A DNA stretch of 64,000 nt from contig VXAY01004719.1 in assembly GCA_013399855.1 (NCBI GenBank), positions 2,861,921-2,925,920 on the forward strand. The letters are read 5' to 3'. This DNA is from Oxyruncus cristatus (Eukaryota > Chordata > Aves > Passeriformes > Cotingidae). The position numbers and the translations under genes were made by a program. Of the stretch, positions 35,963 to 46,991 are shown in pieces (within the stretch, counting starts at the first letter, position 1; each line of letters starts with the position of its first letter). The notes below the pieces were generated by a model that saw only the letters and a list, made by a program, of their open reading frames with translations, did no database searches and had not been told where the DNA came from.

Positions 35963-38900
35963 CCTTATATTCTTAGCTTTAGCAAATTGGACCACTGGTC
36001 CCAAGAAGGAGGCTGCCTGAACAACCCTGGGTGAATTGTAAGAATGCACATATTTATTTGTTAAAATTCTGTTTAATTCCAAGGTACATGACGAGTGTGT
36101 AGGAAAGCTAAGGTACCTGTGACATAAGAACACATGAAATACCTTTTGTGGTCCTCTGAAGCACCACCATCACAATTGATGGCCATGGGATGGCCGTGCA
36201 TCATGTGTAAAGAGAGAAATTGCTGCTCCTTTTTTTTCAGCATTGTAAAGTTTGACTTGCCACTGCCTAGATTGCAGACCCTAGACTGTGGAAATAGGAT
36301 TAGCAGCACAGAGGAAGGTTGGGCTAAATGCCATCGGGGAGAAGGTGGAAGACCCAAGCCCAGGGCAGCACCACATCCTGACCGAACAGAAGGAAGCCAG
36401 TGGTGTCGAGGGACAGCAGTGGGCTGGAAGTGCTGTCTGCTTATGCCATGCTGGTCACATGCAAAGAACATGCCTGCCTGTCCTCCTGCTCTGGCAGCAG
36501 GGTCTGAAGGAAGGCAAGGAATTAGTGGAATCAAATGATCTTGAACCCAGAACGAGCTGTTTGGGGTTTCTCAGACCTGCTAAAATAAGCAGTGAGTGGT
36601 TCCAGGCCAGGGTTCTCATTGGAGGTAGGGTCTCCAGGTTTGTTCTTGTGGGCATCTCAGAGCCTCTGTTCTTGGCATAGTCTGACTGTGTTCTGCAGTT
36701 CATAGAACAAAATCTTACGCTGTCCTGTAGCTGTGAGGTAAGAAGGAAAAACAACTCCTCTCCTGCAAATGTTTTTTAGGTGATAGAATAAATGTTTCTA
36801 GAATAAATGTTTGTCCTGTTGGTAGAAAGGGTTAAAGTTTGAGGGCAACAGGTATAGGCAGACTTAGGTATGTGATATGTTCGACTGTTTTGCAAGGTGC
36901 TATAAATGTTGGCTCCGTGTAATCTGATACCAGGGTAGGACAGGCTAACCTAATGGAGGAAAATAGACAGCAATGTAAAAGAACTGGAAATTCAAGTCTA
37001 GCTGACTAATACCAGCCTGCTCCAGAGGCTTTTGACTGTTCATATTGCTGACAGCTGACAGCAAATGAGAGGCAAACAACAGAAACATTGCCTAATCTGC
37101 TCTATATTCACACAGATTCTTTAAAGACACTGCAAAGGTAAGACCCTTTACATTTTTTAACCTGGCAGTTGCCAAATGCAGCCTTGAACGTATTCGTTAC
37201 CGTCAAGAGTAAAGTACCAAACGGAGGCCTGAAGTCTGTGTCTGCGTGTTTGGGAAAGGGGAGGCTTCAGCAAGTTCTGTGTGGATTAATTTGTGCCCAT
37301 TTCTAGCTGGTGCACATCAGTTAAATTCAGATTTCTGAAACTGCTTAAATACTGAAGCGTAGAAATGTAGATCATGTAGCACTTGTATGGCTCCATCAGA
37401 GAGTAGTTTTGAACTTATTTAAATATTTTTGTTTGTTGTACTTGACAGTCCAGTTGGAAAAGTTTCTTAAAAAATTTAATTGCAAAAGGAAATGCACAGA
37501 ATGCTAAAAATCTGTGTTGCAGAAGTTGTAACAGGGTTTTTATTGAGCTGGGTCCTGTAGCAACTTCTGCAGAATGCTGAAAAAGTCCTCTGGGAGTTTA
37601 ACTCCGTGATCTAGAGTTACTGATGCTTGGCTGGAAGAGGTTCCCTGGAATAAGAAACTTCTAACTTGAATCTGATCTCTGCTGGCCATTTTTTTAATTT
37701 TTTTTTTTTTTTTTGCTTTCCCTTTTAATGTATATATTTTGTGTGCATTTATATTGCAGCTAAAAAAAAAAGTCATTGGTTTTGACCATCCATTTTTCTT
37801 CAGTAAACTTAACTCTTACCTGCAAATGATTTAAAAATAATGACTGAGTTGCTAATTTATGGGCAAAGTAGTTTTTAGAGAACAATTGACAGTTTTATAT
37901 CAGTTTTAGGTACAGACTGGCAACTGGTAATTTGTGAAGTTTGGCACCTAGCCAAAGCAATTATATTTAGTTTCCCTGATCTTTCTTCCTCCCACTGCCA
38001 CTACTTCATTCTCCTATGTATGTGTGTTAATCAAAAGAGCAAAACCTTTCAGGGTCAAACAGTTCTTTCCGTCTCCCACACCTCTTTTACAAGTTTCCTC
38101 ATATCCTGTTTTAGCTGTCTTGGAACTCAGCCCTTCATCTCTCTTTGTACTGAGACCCTTTTCCTTTGAAATCAGTGAGATTTGACTGATCTGCAGCTTT
38201 ACTATTATAGTTGCTTACAGGATTGTGGTCTTAATGCTCCATAAAAGGTGCCGTTAAATGCCAGACCACGTTTATTTTGTGTCACTGGAATAAGTCATTT
38301 GGTTTGCAGAAATTTCTGAACTAGATTTGGGATTTCATCAATTTACTATTTTCTCGGTATCTTTTTTTAAACCAGCTTTTTGAGATTTTGTGGAGTATAA
38401 AAAATAGTAAGATATATTTGATACTAATACAAGACATAAAACCAGTCCTGTCTCTACAAATTTACTTTTGGATAAAATAGCATATACTAACTGTTGTAGG
38501 AGAGGAAGTAATGAGAGAACTTTTGCTTTCCTATCTCTCCATAATCAATATCACTTACCTCTTGTTGAGCTAGACTAAGTGGACACTTGCAGTGTAATGT
38601 CAAACTTGTTGTCCATCTATTCTGATTTTGGAGTGTTTAATAGATTACTATTTTTCTGGTGAACAATACGTGAATCCAGAAGTGAGCAGTTACCAGGAAA
38701 AAAATGACAGCAAAGTCTTGCATTTAGAGATGTGCAATTGCAATCTGTGTTACTGGAGGTTTGTCGTGTGTTATGACAGCCCTTTTCCATTGTTTAAGAA
38801 GAAATCCTTATGCAATGGGGCTGGTTTGTTCTAATTAGATTGAGCTGTTTTTAAAACATTTTACAATTTTCCTAAGCTGTCGACTTCTGTCATGTCTGTA

Positions 38901-41900
38901 GCAAGGAGTCTGAGGAAGTACATCTAGGCTGATGCATTTTTAATAGCTTTCTTTTCATCATTTCAAAACTAGTTACTTCTCAATTTAATTGAATGTCCGA
39001 TTGTTCTCATTTAATCATCTTGGAAGTATAAACACCTGATTGTCCTTCTCTTTACCAATAGTAGTGAATTATCTACAAAGACAGAATCAAAGGACAGACC
39101 AGGTTAGTGATTGCGAAGAGTTTTGGACCAGCAAACCACACTCTGTAGCCTCTGCATTTACTGGACATTAGCATGCACATTTGCCATTGTATGGAGAAGC
39201 AGATCTTTGCTATAAATGTTATGTTTTCATCTGGTCCTTGGATCCCTATTACATTGCTAAACAAGGCCATGCTTTTGGAAATGTTCTTCATAAGAAAACC
39301 TGATGGTTCTTAGGATAAGTGACCTTCAGCTAGTGCTACGCGGAGAAGTTCTTAGAAAGACTGGCGATCATGCTGTTGGCTGCCAGGAAGGTCAGTGTGA
39401 CAGTGTGCTTGTGGCCAGTGTTTTTCAGGTGAAGGCCTGACTTCTCATGTGCACCTCTTCCCTTTTTGACACTAATGGCGCACAGATGTTACCTTTCCAA
39501 GACCAAGATACTAATGCTGCTCGGAGCTGTTAGTGTTACTCTGTTTCCCCAGGCTGGTAGGTTGACTGCTGAATTCTCTAAGGCTTCACGGACTGTGAGA
39601 GCTCCCTGTCCACTGCCTGGGGGACACTGCCCTTTTTAGGGGCGGCCCAGTTCATCTTGTTTGTTTGACTTTCAGTGCATGAGGGAAAGTTCAAGCTCAA
39701 TACTTTCCCAGCAGTACTGAGGTTGTGATTAGCAGCAGTGGGTGGAGGTGACTGAACTAGAAGCAGAGAAGGAATATTTTTGTGTATCTCCATGTTGTAA
39801 AGAGATGTGGGAAGCTGTGGGGGTTTTTGTATCTTTGGTAGCCAAAACAGCTGCACCAAAGGTAGAAGTCAAGTCAGTAGAAGGGCACACATTTCATGTA
39901 TGTTTTGGTGTATATGTGAATTCTTGTGCTCATGGGTATAAAGCGTGCTCAGGTAACTGTGGCTGATGTGTGTGTGTATGCATCTACACAGGCATGTAGA
40001 ATAGGGGCTGTGCTGTGAAGCAACATTTGTGTGGCTTTTATCTAACTGTAGTTCATGTACTGTGGTTTGTCTGTGAGCTGAGTCTTAAGTAACCCAAATT
40101 CAGTGTGAAAAGTTTCAGAGCTGTATGAATAGCCAAGGCTGCTAGGTCACATAACCACTTCTGAAAATTTACCCCCATCTTCTCTTTCATTTGTATAATG
40201 TGCCAAATAAACTAAACAGTTTTGATGGAGGGGTGGGGAAAGGAGGGCTGGGGAGGGCTGCGGGGGGGAGGCAGGCAAGGAGGGAAGGATATCCCATCTC
40301 TGGCATGATTTGGGGACAAGGAATATGGGAGATGGAGCTGTCATGTCCCAACTCCCTAACCTCTTCTTATACCATGCAGCCGACCTATGGAAATGCAGGG
40401 TTCAGTTATTTTCATCCCTGGAGAATGGGAAGTGGGAGAGAGGATTTGGACCCTCTCTTCCCCCTGGAGTGCCCTTGTTCCCTTGCTTTAGCGCAAGCTA
40501 CAGCTAACTTTTCCTGTTGAGTTGGCTCTACTTTGCTAGAGCAAACATTTTGTAGAGAGGAGACTAAAACCCAGTGTGGCCTTTCTCTTGCCTGCTAAGA
40601 TTAGGGAGGCTTGCTCTTAGCAGATGTTCAAATACTTTATTCTGAGCTCAGGAGCTTCAGCAGTAAAGTTGGGAAGAGCCTTTCTCGCCTCAGTTTCTTT
40701 TAGCTTTCTCTTTAGGACTGGCCTGTTGGTCTGATCTTTGTTGCTGCAGCATAAATCAGTTACTTACAGTGCTCTGTGTCTGCATGCCTACACTGATTTG
40801 GGGCTACCTTGACATATCGAGCATGCTGGCAGGAGAGGATACAGAGGAAAAAAAGTCTCAACCACGGTGTAATGTTTTTCAGCTTTCCCAAGTCACTGGG
40901 TTTGTGTATAGCAGCTATGTAACATAAATGTGCTAAATAAAAGGGACTTAAAAAGTATCAGGGAATATGGGAGATAGGAAGAAAAGGGTTTCAGGGGTGG
41001 GGTTAGTCTATAAATAGGGCTGGAGCTGTTAACTGTTAATAGTCTGGAAAGGAATCTTGCATCAAATTAAATATTCAGGCTAAAAGAGGTAGTTGCAAGA
41101 AAAAAAAGATGAAAATGTGATTTTTGTTTTTATTTTTTTTGGTGATGGCAAAGAACTTGTTGCTTGTGTTTGTGCTTTTTGCTCTCTTTGAAGTAAACAT
41201 GTGTTTATGTGAGATTTAGGGCCGAGGAGGTTCATTTCTTTTATATTGACTGAATTGTGTGTCAGTTTTGGTTATTTATGCTTGTTTATGTGTAACAGAT
41301 GAATCCTCTTACTCTCTGTCCTCCTTTCTGTATAGGTACTGAGAGCTTGTGGTGACACGGGCTGGTTTTCACCTGGGCTGCAAAACAGAGGTTTATTGAT
41401 ACCGATGATTTTTTTTTGTCCTTAATGAAAGTTCAGCGGAGGTCACTGTGTTGGCTTTTATTATGTCAGCTGCCGTTTGCACAGTTTGCCCTAGGCAGCG
41501 TGGATGCTCTCAGAAGGTTTGAGTCTGTTCTTACATTGGTTCTTTCCTTCCTCGGTGCCACCCCCTTACCATGTTGTGTTTCTATGTCCTTTAATTTGTG
41601 TGAGGAGTTGAAATACTGAGCCTTCAGACAAGTCTTGTGCCAGGTGACTTATTCTTCTTGCTTGACATTTTGCCGACTGAAGATGCCCTGGGTCTGAGAG
41701 CATGTTTCAAAGCCCTGCACTGAATAGGAATAATTAGTCCATGAAGAATGGCACAGTAGACTATACTGTTAACATTTGTGCTTGGTGTGGACTGTACGTA
41801 AAGATCATTGTGGGTTTGGGATTTCTGTATTGAAAGAATTGCGATGTCATTCAGCTTTGCCCCCCTTTTAAGAACACCTGACTCTACAATGATACTTTTA

Positions 41901-44170
41901 CAGTATCTTTGAGATGTGACTGCAGAGGGTGGACTGACTCTGGGTTGATCCATCCTTAACCTCCACTGGTAGAACGGAGTTAGAAACTTGAGTGAAATGG
42001 TGTGATTACCATCCATGTGTTTGTCTGACCTCACCTGAGATGGTTTTCAATCCTTCTGTTCAGAATTTCCAGGTGGTGTCTTTAATCTTCCCTTTCCTCT
42101 CATTCACTCCTCTCTTTCTCCTGCATCCAAGATGGTGTTGAGAAGGGAGTTCAGCTTTGTATTTCTGTTGTCACAACTTTGACATTTCTAGGCTAGAGCA
42201 AGTGCTACAGACTGTCTCAGGAAATCAAGGGAAAATTCCAGTCTCAAACCATTTGTCCCTGTGCTGAATGACTTGAGCTGTTTCATCAGTAACTCAGGAT
42301 TCAGATCTGCATTTGAATCTTAAGGCAGCTAAGCTGGTTCTTATTTCAGGTCAATGAACGATCTTAGTAATCTCATGAAAAAGGCAGTGCAGGATGATTA
42401 CAGTCATCTTTAGTAACCCTAAATGGGACTGGATCCAGTAGCTTGCTGGAAACATCTTTCAGCTCAGCCAGGATACTCTCAGTACCAAGACTTGATCCTT
42501 CCAAGTTCATAGCTGAGATTCTTCGGCAAATTTTTGAGTTTGTGCCTGGTACTGTGATACCTGCTACACCTGCTCCAGTGTGGTGGCACTATGTTAAATT
42601 CCAGTGTTCTGCGTTATAGGGCTTGAATGCTGAGGTAGTATGGGCTATACTGTCTCTTATTGTCACAGTGGTAGTATGGGCTGTATTGGCTCAGGAGTTA
42701 AAGGAGAAAAGATGGCTTTGTTACCTCAAAGTTGGAACTTAGTTTCAGTATTGCAGCTTCACCACTGTGACCAAAAATGTTGATTCTGGAAGCACTTCTT
42801 ACAAGCTTCTGAGCTAGTGGCTCAGCAGGGCTAGGATTAAGTGCAGGGTATATATGGTGAAGGGTGATGGGAAAAAAAATGTGATGTCTATCTGGAAGGA
42901 ATACTACAATGTATGTTCTGGGATACCAGAGTAGCATGTACCAAGGGCTAAATTGACTGACTGCTTTTTGACAGACTGACTGAGGAGGTTGTTTCTAGAT
43001 GTTGAAATCAGTGGATGAGGGGAATTTCCAGAGAGATTGAAATAATTCATTTTTGAGTTCAGTTTCAAGGATTAACTAAAATTAAGATGTTTGTTTATAT
43101 TGCGATGTCTTAATGCTCCTTTTTCAATAATATATTTTTACAACAATTAGTAAAAATGAAAGCAAAACTGTACTTCCTCTATAGTTCTGAAAATTTGATG
43201 TAAATTTTATGGTAATATATACAGGGTTCTCTTTCTCCTAGGATTATTTGTATGTAATCAAGCTTACTGTGCGTGTGAATACAATTTACACATATTTATG
43301 CTGTTTGCAAATAACTTATTTTCTACTCACAGATGTATGTAAAATCAGATAAGTGGCATTATTTAGCAAAAACAATAGCCATGTTTGTGTTAGCCTATAT
43401 ACAGCAGGACCCTGTGATAGTTGGAATAATGAAAGCACAGTTTATAAGAATAGATGTGGGGGAAAATATAGCTGTTTTAGAATTCTGCTGGCTTCTGTGA
43501 AAAGCTGCTCTTGTTTTCTATATGGCAGAGAAAAGGATATGGATTAAAAGAAAGTACTTTTGTATTATTTTGCCGTACCATTATTGCCCAATATGTCATT
43601 TGCTGTTACTATGTACTGCTGCAGAAGTAATGAAAAATATCCTGCAAATAATAATACTTTGAGTCCCTAATCTTTATAAGTTTAGATATAAAAGCTTACT
43701 AAAGCCTGTTCAATCACTTCTCTTTGTCTTTGGTCCTAAGGTTTAGGTTAGATGTTTCTTTTTGTGTAAGAAAAACGTATCATCTGACTTTATTTATAGA
43801 GTCCTTGGTAGCTTTGGGGAGGGGGTGTGGGGGGAGAAGGAACATCCTTAAGTCACTGCATCACCACGGGGCAGAATTTGTAAAACAGCTTTTGAATGCC
43901 TGTTCCTGCAGTGGTATCAGGTGATTAGGAACTTCATGTTAGCATGAAGTGTGACTGGTTTAAATAGTGTTTGTGTGGATCAAATGCATTATGCTGCTGC
44001 AGTCTCTTAAATGGTGTTAAATCATGATGATTAGTTTTGCATTGGAGGTTTTATTATTTGTTTTTTTTTAAATAAAGTAAGGAAATGTTTCTTTATGGCT
44101 TTTAGAAAGTTTGCTGCCACAGCTTTTGGATCTTATGCATTTAGTGTGCATCTTGGTATTGTAGTATCTA

Positions 44171-44194
44171 CTGTAAAATATTCATATTTTACAG
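44171..44194. repeat. Perfect inverted repeat, 11-base arms
   Basis: CTGTAAAATAT, a 2-base spacer TC, then ATATTTTACAG. The two arms are exact reverse complements. It can form a short AT-rich cruciform or hairpin, or be a palindromic binding site. No function is assigned. Confidence 0.85.
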
Positions 44195-46020
44195 AATAAT
44201 GAATAACCTGGCACTAATGGAAGAAAATGTTATTTGTCAGTGCACATGGGGAACTCATAAAATCTATCTTAGAGTCACTTCACCTTCAGTTTTCCATATA
44301 CTTCATGAGATTGCTCAAGAGCCTGTGTCTCTAACTTGTCATTTATACTGATTTTACACTGGTGCTATTAATTGTTACTGACCTTAGAAAATTACTGGAT
44401 CTTAACCACTTGTACTCCTTGTTCATCCATCTGTCTTCAGTTGATGTAATGGCCATGATTATAAGCACTTGCACTATTCTGTCTCTGATTGCCTCTGGAC
44501 AATTAGCTTAACCCTCATTTAAAAATAAGTTCCAGTTGGTAACGGAGGAGATTCTTGTATTTGCCTTGTGATACTTTAGAGGGAAGTTGCTCTTCACTGA
44601 TAGAGGGAGTGACTTAAAATATTATTTAATCTTGTTGGAGAGTTACAATTTATTTCTAAGCAGTAATCAAAATAGAAGTTGTACTTCAGTAAATTTGCAT
44701 ACTTGTTCTGTCTTCTGAAAGAGCTGGTATGTCCCTGTTGACATAGACTGATCCACTTCAATCACTGTAGGAAATAATAAACTATATATTATATAGTTAT
44801 GTACTTTATTTTCAGGCTGGAATACAGGATGGTAGGAGTCTAGGATAGGCCAAGTTGTGCTCAGTCCCCCTGTGCAGGCAATGTGTGTCTAACTTCCTAA
44901 CTATCCTTATTTTCTAAAAGGCAAGGCTAAATAATTACGTTTGGGAAAGTCAGCCAATATTATATGGTTGCATGTAGTGCTTTCAGTGCCATAACCCTGC
45001 TGAAGCATGGAGAAAGCCGTGTTAATTGTTCAAATCAACCAACAAAATGACAAGGGCTGAGGTTGAATAGTCATGGTTCCTACAGCGCATCCTTCTCTCT
45101 TCATGCATGTGGCTCTCATTAAAGCAAATATTCTCTAGTTAGGGAGAATACTAACTAGTGGCTACTCTTGTGTTCTTGAAAACAGTTAATTAGAGCACAC
45201 TTTGGAAGTTGGGGAGGTTCTCCTATTTACATAATCTTGGGTTTCCTGATTTCTTGGAAGGGTAGGATCTAGTGACTTAAATGCTTGAATGCTCTGCCAT
45301 CACTACTTAGGAATTTGGGTATACCACAATCTATGTAGGAAAAACAGCTGTTACATTTCCTAGAGTGAAGGAGTATGAGTCTCTGACATGATCCTCCCTA
45401 ATTAAATTGCTTGGCACTGGGGAGAGGAAGATGCCCTTCATTTTTTTGAGTTTTAGCCTACTGCAAAAACAAGGCCAAGTTAAACCTCCTGTACAAAGGC
45501 AGATGCTGATCATTGTCAGTGGCACTGAAGTTGCCCAGAGGCTTTCTTGGGGTCTCACTCTGGATGGGTATGTGTTAGACAGACCTCTGCCCCTTGATCT
45601 TCTGTCACAGCAGCCCTTAAGCAATGGCAGTATAAAGAATTTTGCTTAAAATGCTAGGAACCACACACTTTGCTTCCTTTAAAATACATGGATTTAAATT
45701 CCTGGGCACCAACATACTCTCTTAGGTTCCTAATTTTAGACACCTGTTCTGTTATGCTTTTGAAATGGTAGATTTTTTTGTTAATGTATGGGTCACCATA
45801 GTTGTATATGAAGATGAGGTTTTGCCTCCACTTCTGGCCTTTTTCCCCAGAAGTGGAGCAGCACAACTGCCTCCTAAGCTCATGTTCGCCGTGTTTACCT
45901 TTGGTGCTGATGAGTAAGTGAAAACATGGGATCTGTAGGCACGCATCCCTTCACTGAAGCTGTTTACATTCTGTAGTTTGGGAATTTTTTTTTTTTTTGC
46001 TTTGTGCTGTGCAGTTTTTT
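44195..46020. other. Non-coding intronic stretch
   Basis: AT-rich sequence before the start-codon exon. No gene is recognised; open frames at 45,331-45,650 occur on both strands over the same bases and look like chance. Confidence 0.5.
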
Positions 46021-46375
46021 TGCCGGTTCTAATTTGCCATGACGTGGTCAGTGCTGTTTCCTTCCGGCTGCTTGCGAGCCTGTGGTAGAGATAAGGGTAC
46101 GTTTACAGCGCATTTTCAACATGAAGCTGAAGATCTGCCTCGTGTAGGAACTTGGAGACTTTCTGGGTTGTCATTTTCACACCGGGAAAGATCTAGAGCA
46201 CTTTACTTGCAAAATAACAACTTGGCTAAATTTGAACTGTGTGTGAAGAAGAAAGGTGATGTACTTGAACTATCTACAGCTGAGTAGGTCAGTCTAGGGT
46301 TTGTATTTTTGCTTTGAATGAACTGTAAAGATGCGAGTTACGCGTGAATGTGAAAATTGCATATACGAATCAAAT
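46021..46375. promoter_or_regulatory. CpG-enriched patch with ETS-type site, 0.3-0.7 kb before start-codon exon
   Basis: About a dozen CpG dinucleotides fall in 350 bases, against very few on either side. The patch holds TGACGTGG (46,040-46,047, CRE-half-like), CTTCCGG (46,061-46,067, the reverse complement of the ETS core CCGGAAG), a GATAAGG and TTACGCGTG. It could be an internal enhancer or promoter, possibly bound by ETS factors. This is motif reading only. Confidence 0.3.
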
Positions 46376-46681
46376 GAAAACATGGATTTTCTTTTTGTTC
46401 ACTGTTGTAACTTTTCCTTAGCTGCGTGCCTTTCATACGAAACACTTTGAAACTGATGTCTTACTTCCTGAAAGAGTTGTGTTTCAGGAATAAAAATTTG
46501 TTTCAGGCAATGAAAATTCACATATGTTAATCAGTAAAACTAATACCTTTGGAGACATAAAAGTGTTTGACTTCCTTGGACTTAGACAGAACAGTTTTAC
46601 TGCTTTATTGCAACTGCTACTATTTCACATAGCTAAAGGAATAATTTTTTAATGATAATTTTTTTATTTTTCTCTCTGCAG

Positions 46682-46919
46682 TGATAAAGGCTATCGAGGT
46701 GGGAAGAACAGCTCAGGAAAGGATTTGCCTTGGTTTGTTTCACTTTGAGAAGAGAAGAGCCCAGGAACACTGATGATCTAAGAAATACGAACACTGATAC
46801 TCAGTTCATTTAGTGATCCTGCCTTTCTGCTCAGCTGGACCTCGGTGACACTGTCCATTCTTTTGCATTCGAGAACATTTCTTTTTGTATGTGGAGCTGA
46901 GACCTGGGAATGCGTTATT
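46682..46919 (+). other. ELF1: ELF1 5'UTR part of the start-codon exon
   Basis: A pyrimidine-rich tract ending in ctctctgcag (AG at 46,680-46,681) is a strong acceptor, so the exon begins at 46,682. The 238-base leader contains three upstream AUGs: 46,773 (two-codon uORF ending 46,781), 46,889 (three-codon uORF ending 46,900) and 46,910 (eleven-codon uORF ending in TGA at 46,943-46,945, overlapping the ELF1 start in another frame). All stop codons were read directly. This arrangement would be expected to lower or regulate ELF1 translation. Confidence 0.85.
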
Positions 46920-46991
46920 ATGGCAGCAGTTGTACAGCAGAATGAACTTGTGTTTGAATTTGCCAGCAACGTCATGGAGGATGAGCAGCAG
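46920..46991 (+). CDS. ELF1: ELF1 coding exon 1 (residues 1-24)
   Basis: Encodes the conserved ELF1 amino terminus, starting MAAVVQQNELVFEFASNV and ending in Gln-Gln. This is the beginning of the Elf-1 N-terminal region, an acidic, hydrophobic transactivation segment. The start codon has a good Kozak context (A at -3, G at +4), unlike the overlapping out-of-frame AUG ten bases upstream. The exon ends at a codon boundary (phase 0) before the donor GTATGG at 46,992. Reading into the intron would add 14 codons before a TAA at 47,034-47,036, so the open frame continuing past the donor is not real coding. The next exon follows after 6,668 bases. Confidence 0.95.

Larger units (their letters stand above)
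33453..44170. other. Non-coding intronic stretch
   Basis: AT-rich, with no exon, RNA gene or transposon that I can name. It contains G/T-rich low-complexity tracts (33,895-33,954 and 34,932-34,975), a TA-rich tract (35,908-35,962), T runs at 37,690-37,714, a 36-base-offset duplication at 42,634-42,690 and a single CTCF-like motif at 34,413-34,426. Overlapping frames at 36,073-36,680 exist on both strands and do not resemble a gene. Confidence 0.5.

Noticed and set aside
36073..36680. Overlapping frames of 153 (-), 134 (+) and 130 (+) codons
   Set aside because: They overlap in opposite directions, show no family motif and have no convincing exon borders; taken as chance in a GC-richer patch.
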